Shown: in pieces, positions 60,751-64,000 of the stretch
Layout: each line of letters begins with the position of its first letter
How positions within the stretch are numbered: position 1 is the first letter of the stretch
Source: Liolophura sinensis
Lineage: Eukaryota; Mollusca; Polyplacophora; Chitonida; Chitonidae
Direction: 5' to 3'
NCBI RefSeq assembly: GCF_032854445.1
Contig: NC_088305.1
Span: forward strand, 19,763,717 to 19,827,716
DNA length: 64,000 nt
Program-made: the position numbers and the translations under genes
The notes under the pieces: generated by a model
The model's input: the letters and a program-made list of their open reading frames with translations, nothing else
Databases searched by the model: none
Told to the model about the DNA's origin: nothing

Positions 60751-63195
60751 TCAGCGCGCCATACCGTCTAGCAGACGGCTCCAGAAGATCCGTTCCTCGC
60801 CTGGGTCATCCTCGGGCCACACCAGGAATGTGATGTCTTTCCACAGGCTCAGCAGCGATTTGGACATTTCTGTCACAGGGATTTCTTCCATCATGATCAC
60901 TATAATGGCGTCTTCAAGGCCGTCTATTACCATGCGCATGCCGGCCATTTGAACTTCAAATTCACACCATTCACTTTTCATGAAAGCTTTGTTGATCACC
61001 AAGATGATTTTCCGGCTGCTGTTCATGGCGTCCACAATGCTCTGCTGAATGTTTCCACCGGGGATAAAGTCGCGATCGTGAAGACACAGTGAGAAATTGT
61101 TCTCAATTTCCAAAAATTTTCTCAAATCGATGCAAGCCCATCGGTAACTGGTGTAGTTGTACGCCACGAATGCATCATATTTGTATTGCTCGTTGGTCAG
61201 TTCTTTATACACGGGACCTCTCCTAAATTTTGTAAGAACCCAATATTTTATATTCCATCTGTAACGATAAGCAAAGATTCCCAGCACAATCACCACGGTG
61301 ATCAAACAAGAACCAACTATGGAGAAGGTTAACCAAAATTTGCTGACACAGCTCACGTCCATGTTCTTCAGCTGTGACTGGAGGGCACACATTTTCACCA
61401 CTGTTCCATTCTGTAGGGTGCACGTCAGTGAGCAGAGTTCCTCCACAATGGCTGAACCTTCCAACAGCCAGTGCATAGTGTTCAGAGTATTACATGTGCA
61501 GATGAATGGGTTATGGCTTAGCGAAACTCTGCCAACACCACCGGTTTGGAGTGGAAGGTCACTGGCCAACCACTTAATTTCTTTACCAGATAAAGACGAA
61601 ATAATATTGGATGATAAGTCCGCGAATTTCAGCGAGACTAATTCATAAATACATTCGGGTAAATGGATCAATTTGTTGTTGGCTAGAATCAAATTTTCCA
61701 GGCTCTTGAGTGGTTTGAAAATATCTAGGTTGAGTGTTACGAAATTATTACTGGATAGATCCAAGGTTCTTAAGTTTGCTTGATTTTTGAATATGGCGGC
61801 AACCGAGTTCTGCTGCAAGCCTGTATTCAATCTACAGTTTTGGGCAACTAACACATCCAGTGATGTAAAATGTGAAAAGAATTTTGGGGACAGAAAACTG
61901 CAGTCAAACCCAGATATGTTGAGCACTTTCAAGTTCTCCAGTCCAGACACGACAAAGGTACAGCCATCTACATTGTCATATGAGAGATCAAGAACTTGTA
62001 AATGGTGTGCATTTATAAATTTCAGATCTGGTATGCCTTTGGCCGATCCACCCAGGAAACTCGCATTAAGCACTCGCAATGACTGGGGTAAGGTCAACTG
62101 CACGGCCAGTCCGTCTGGGAACTCTGGCATATCTTGTTCGGATGAAAAATCAGTCATACCCAAAGTGTATTCTCGACCTGGACTAACACTGAGGTATTCT
62201 AATCTCGCGAAACGAGCCAAGCTAACTAAAGATAAGCCATTAGAGGCGATTGACAGGTAGTTTCCGTTCATTCTAAAACTTTCCACGCACTCCGGATAGC
62301 GGAATCCAACCAGGACATCTTTCCCGACGTGGATGAGGGCGTTGTCGCTTAGGTCCAGGTGGCGCACACAAATATCCGCCAGGTGAACCGTGTTATTTCG
62401 GGTAAGGATTAAGTTTTCTGGATCCCTGAGGCTCCCAGCGCCGGGGTTGCACCCTGAGATTGTAAGGTAGGTCAAATTATGATGGGTGAGGTCAGCAAGT
62501 GCGGAGAGTGCCTTGGTAATCCCGTTGGTCTTTAAACTTAAGCTTGTCAAGAATGGAAAATATCTCAGAGTTCCTGCTTCTAAACCCTGACATAGCAGCA
62601 CTAGTGATTCGATCGGTAAACCTGAGAAGTAAGCCAATGTCTCAGGTCTGAGACTACCGCCAGACTCCCAGAAGTTTACGGAAAGGCTTTTAAGTTGTGA
62701 CATGCGCATCACCCCTGGACCAAAGGAACCGTCGTCAGGTCCATCAATGCTTAACTCTTTCAACGAGTCAAGGCCACTGAAAATCTCGTTCGGAAAAGGA
62801 TGATCTAGCCGTTGGCCTGGAATGTTGTCAGCCATATTTAGGATTTCCAGTTGTTCCAGAGGGTGAAATACTGTGGGAGGGTAGGATTTGTATCCCAGTA
62901 GCAGCTGGTTGTTTCCCAGGTTTAGAAAAAGGAGCTGCAACAGCCCTCCGAAAGCTGATGGTTCTAACCTCGTGAGTTTGTTCTGGGACAGATCCAGCGA
63001 GGTTAACGAATTTAAGTTGACGAAGGAGTCATTGGGTATACTTTGCAGACAATTCCAACTCAAATCGAGACTCGCTGTTGTGGGCGAGATGTTTGTCGGT
63101 ACAGTCTGGAGTCCGCGGTGACTGAGATCGACATGGTGACTGTTCTTCGCGGCGCAGTAAAGGACGATTGTCAGCAGCAGGGCAGGAACCTTCAT
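60751..63195 (-). CDS. Toll-like receptor copy 4, intact
   Basis: Single-exon 814-residue TLR. Signal peptide about 1-17 (MKVPALLLTIVLYCAA), leucine-rich repeats to about 560, C-terminal cysteine cluster with Cys at 566, 568, 588, 592, 603 and 616, membrane helix 622-643, TIR with YDAFVAY at 673-679, RDFIPG at 708-713 and FW at 804-805. These positions come from codon coordinates. It is the closest relative of broken copy 1 (shared GPVY, RKFLEIEN, MVIDG, GEERIF), in keeping with the 41-kb duplication. It is predicted to sit in the plasma or endosomal membrane and to signal through a TIR adaptor (family knowledge). The ligand is unknown. Confidence 0.95.
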   Translation of the reverse strand: MKVPALLLTIVLYCAAKNSHHVDLSHRGLQTVPTNISPTTASLDLSWNCLQSIPNDSFVNLNSLTSLDLSQNKLTRLEPSAFGGLLQLLFLNLGNNQLLLGYKSYPPTVFHPLEQLEILNMADNIPGQRLDHPFPNEIFSGLDSLKELSIDGPDDGSFGPGVMRMSQLKSLSVNFWESGGSLRPETLAYFSGLPIESLVLLCQGLEAGTLRYFPFLTSLSLKTNGITKALSALADLTHHNLTYLTISGCNPGAGSLRDPENLILTRNNTVHLADICVRHLDLSDNALIHVGKDVLVGFRYPECVESFRMNGNYLSIASNGLSLVSLARFARLEYLSVSPGREYTLGMTDFSSEQDMPEFPDGLAVQLTLPQSLRVLNASFLGGSAKGIPDLKFINAHHLQVLDLSYDNVDGCTFVVSGLENLKVLNISGFDCSFLSPKFFSHFTSLDVLVAQNCRLNTGLQQNSVAAIFKNQANLRTLDLSSNNFVTLNLDIFKPLKSLENLILANNKLIHLPECIYELVSLKFADLSSNIISSLSGKEIKWLASDLPLQTGGVGRVSLSHNPFICTCNTLNTMHWLLEGSAIVEELCSLTCTLQNGTVVKMCALQSQLKNMDVSCVSKFWLTFSIVGSCLITVVIVLGIFAYRYRWNIKYWVLTKFRRGPVYKELTNEQYKYDAFVAYNYTSYRWACIDLRKFLEIENNFSLCLHDRDFIPGGNIQQSIVDAMNSSRKIILVINKAFMKSEWCEFEVQMAGMRMVIDGLEDAIIVIMMEEIPVTEMSKSLLSLWKDITFLVWPEDDPGEERIFWSRLLDGMAR

Positions 63196-64000
63196 AACTC
63201 TCTGTCTGCTCTTCGAGAGGCACCTTTCAGAAGAGACTTCTTCTTTTATGGATGAATTGTCCTTTTCTCGTCGTGAAAAACAATGTCATTAAGTGGCTGG
63301 AGATTATCTGCACTAAGAGATGAGTGGATAGCCTATGTATATATATACTTATCCGTCTTAAATATACTGAACCGGATGGTGATCCCATAATTTCTTACAT
63401 GACTTCCTGTTCTGGTGATAAGACTTTTGATAAGAGATTGACACATTTGATAAATACCCCTAAGTGGGGTTAAATACACCCTTTAAGGACTGAAGTAGTG
63501 ATTATGTAAATACAAAATGAGTGCTGTGTGCTATTTATTCACCCACACGATATCGGGTAACACGTACGTTCAAATGTTTGCTCACATGTGGAAGCCCAAA
63601 CGACGGCCAAACTCATGAACCTCTGATTTACCGTCTGTGCTTTTTTTCAAAACTAGTTTTAGTTTGGTACACCTGGCCTTTACGGCTGAAACGTGAACAA
63701 GAATTCGAGGTACCAGTAAATTCGAGGTAATAATTTAACATATATAGACACTGCAAGAAATGACCGATGCCAAATTTTAACTTCTACGAAGGAGTAACAA
63801 GGATCTTAAAGACTCCAAGTAGAAACAAAGTTCCTCCCGGGAATATGTTTGATAGAATTACGTAAGCTCTAATAGATACCGGGTTTACGTGTAATCAGTG
63901 TTATATAACAAATACCGTGAGTCGTAAGCAAACTACTTACGTAGAGTAACAGTGGAATGACAAATTTCACTTTTTACCTCAGTACATATCTTAATTCTTT
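63196..64000 (-). promoter_or_regulatory. 5' flank of TLR copy 4
   Basis: TATATATA run at about 63338-63350 and the ACCCC/GGGGT palindrome at 63456-63470, as for copies 1 and 2. Just beyond the palindrome the sequence differs (ACACCCTTTAAGGACTGAAG). The block continues past the window. Confidence 0.35.

Larger units (their letters stand above)
48541..64000. repeat. Segmental duplication block Y4 (with TLR copy 4)
   Basis: Most complete Y block. It keeps both the stretch deleted from Y1 (54680-54925) and the stretch deleted from Y2 (SINE head plus CACTA left end), so it is closest to the ancestral layout. It runs past the window end. Confidence 0.9.

Overview
The window is eukaryotic: large AT-rich spacers, a LINE, many SINE copies, microsatellites, and intronless animal-type Toll-like receptor (TLR) genes. 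The SINE family (tRNA-like head, tail rich in AATAAATA), the I-group LINE, the Penelope-like remnants and the tandem-expanded TLRs together suggest a mollusc, most likely a bivalve. This is inferred from repeat style and is not a species call.

Layout. (a) 1-2882: 3' part of a broken I-group LINE with reverse transcriptase and RNase H. (b) 2883-7084, block X: two SINE pieces, an 86-bp minisatellite and a possible CCAAT/TATA promoter. (c) 7085-23291, block Y1: SINE, 36-bp minisatellite, Penelope-like (PLE) remnant, a 454-bp insertion private to this copy, a tandem array of perfect CRE sites before a TATA box, a 1.2-kb inverted-repeat transposon, a 4.75-kb CACTA-like element sitting inside a SINE, then TLR copy 1 (broken). 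(d) 23292-38888, block Y2: the same order, ending in intact TLR copy 2. (e) 38889-40950, block Y3: a truncated Y block that stops inside the interspersed repeat; then a CA microsatellite and TLR copy 3 with unrelated flanks. (f) 44293-48540, block X', a second copy of X. (g) 48541-64000, block Y4, ending in intact TLR copy 4.

Two scales of duplication are visible: a Y unit repeated at about 15.5 kb, and an X+Y unit of about 20 kb repeated at about 41 kb. All TLR copies lie on the minus strand. Three encode complete 812-814 residue receptors (signal peptide, leucine-rich repeats, one C-terminal cysteine cluster, one membrane helix, TIR domain). The first copy carries a 28-bp deletion and a nonsense codon, so at most it could make a 492-residue ectodomain with no membrane anchor.

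The duplicated copies serve as empty-site and filled-site controls for one another. They show a recent transposon insertion in Y1 only, separate deletions in Y1 and Y2, minisatellite copy-number change, and patchy divergence of TLR copy 3 that fits gene conversion. The most unusual regulatory-looking structure is the five-fold, 47-bp-period CRE array followed by TATATAA, present in Y1, Y2 and Y4.
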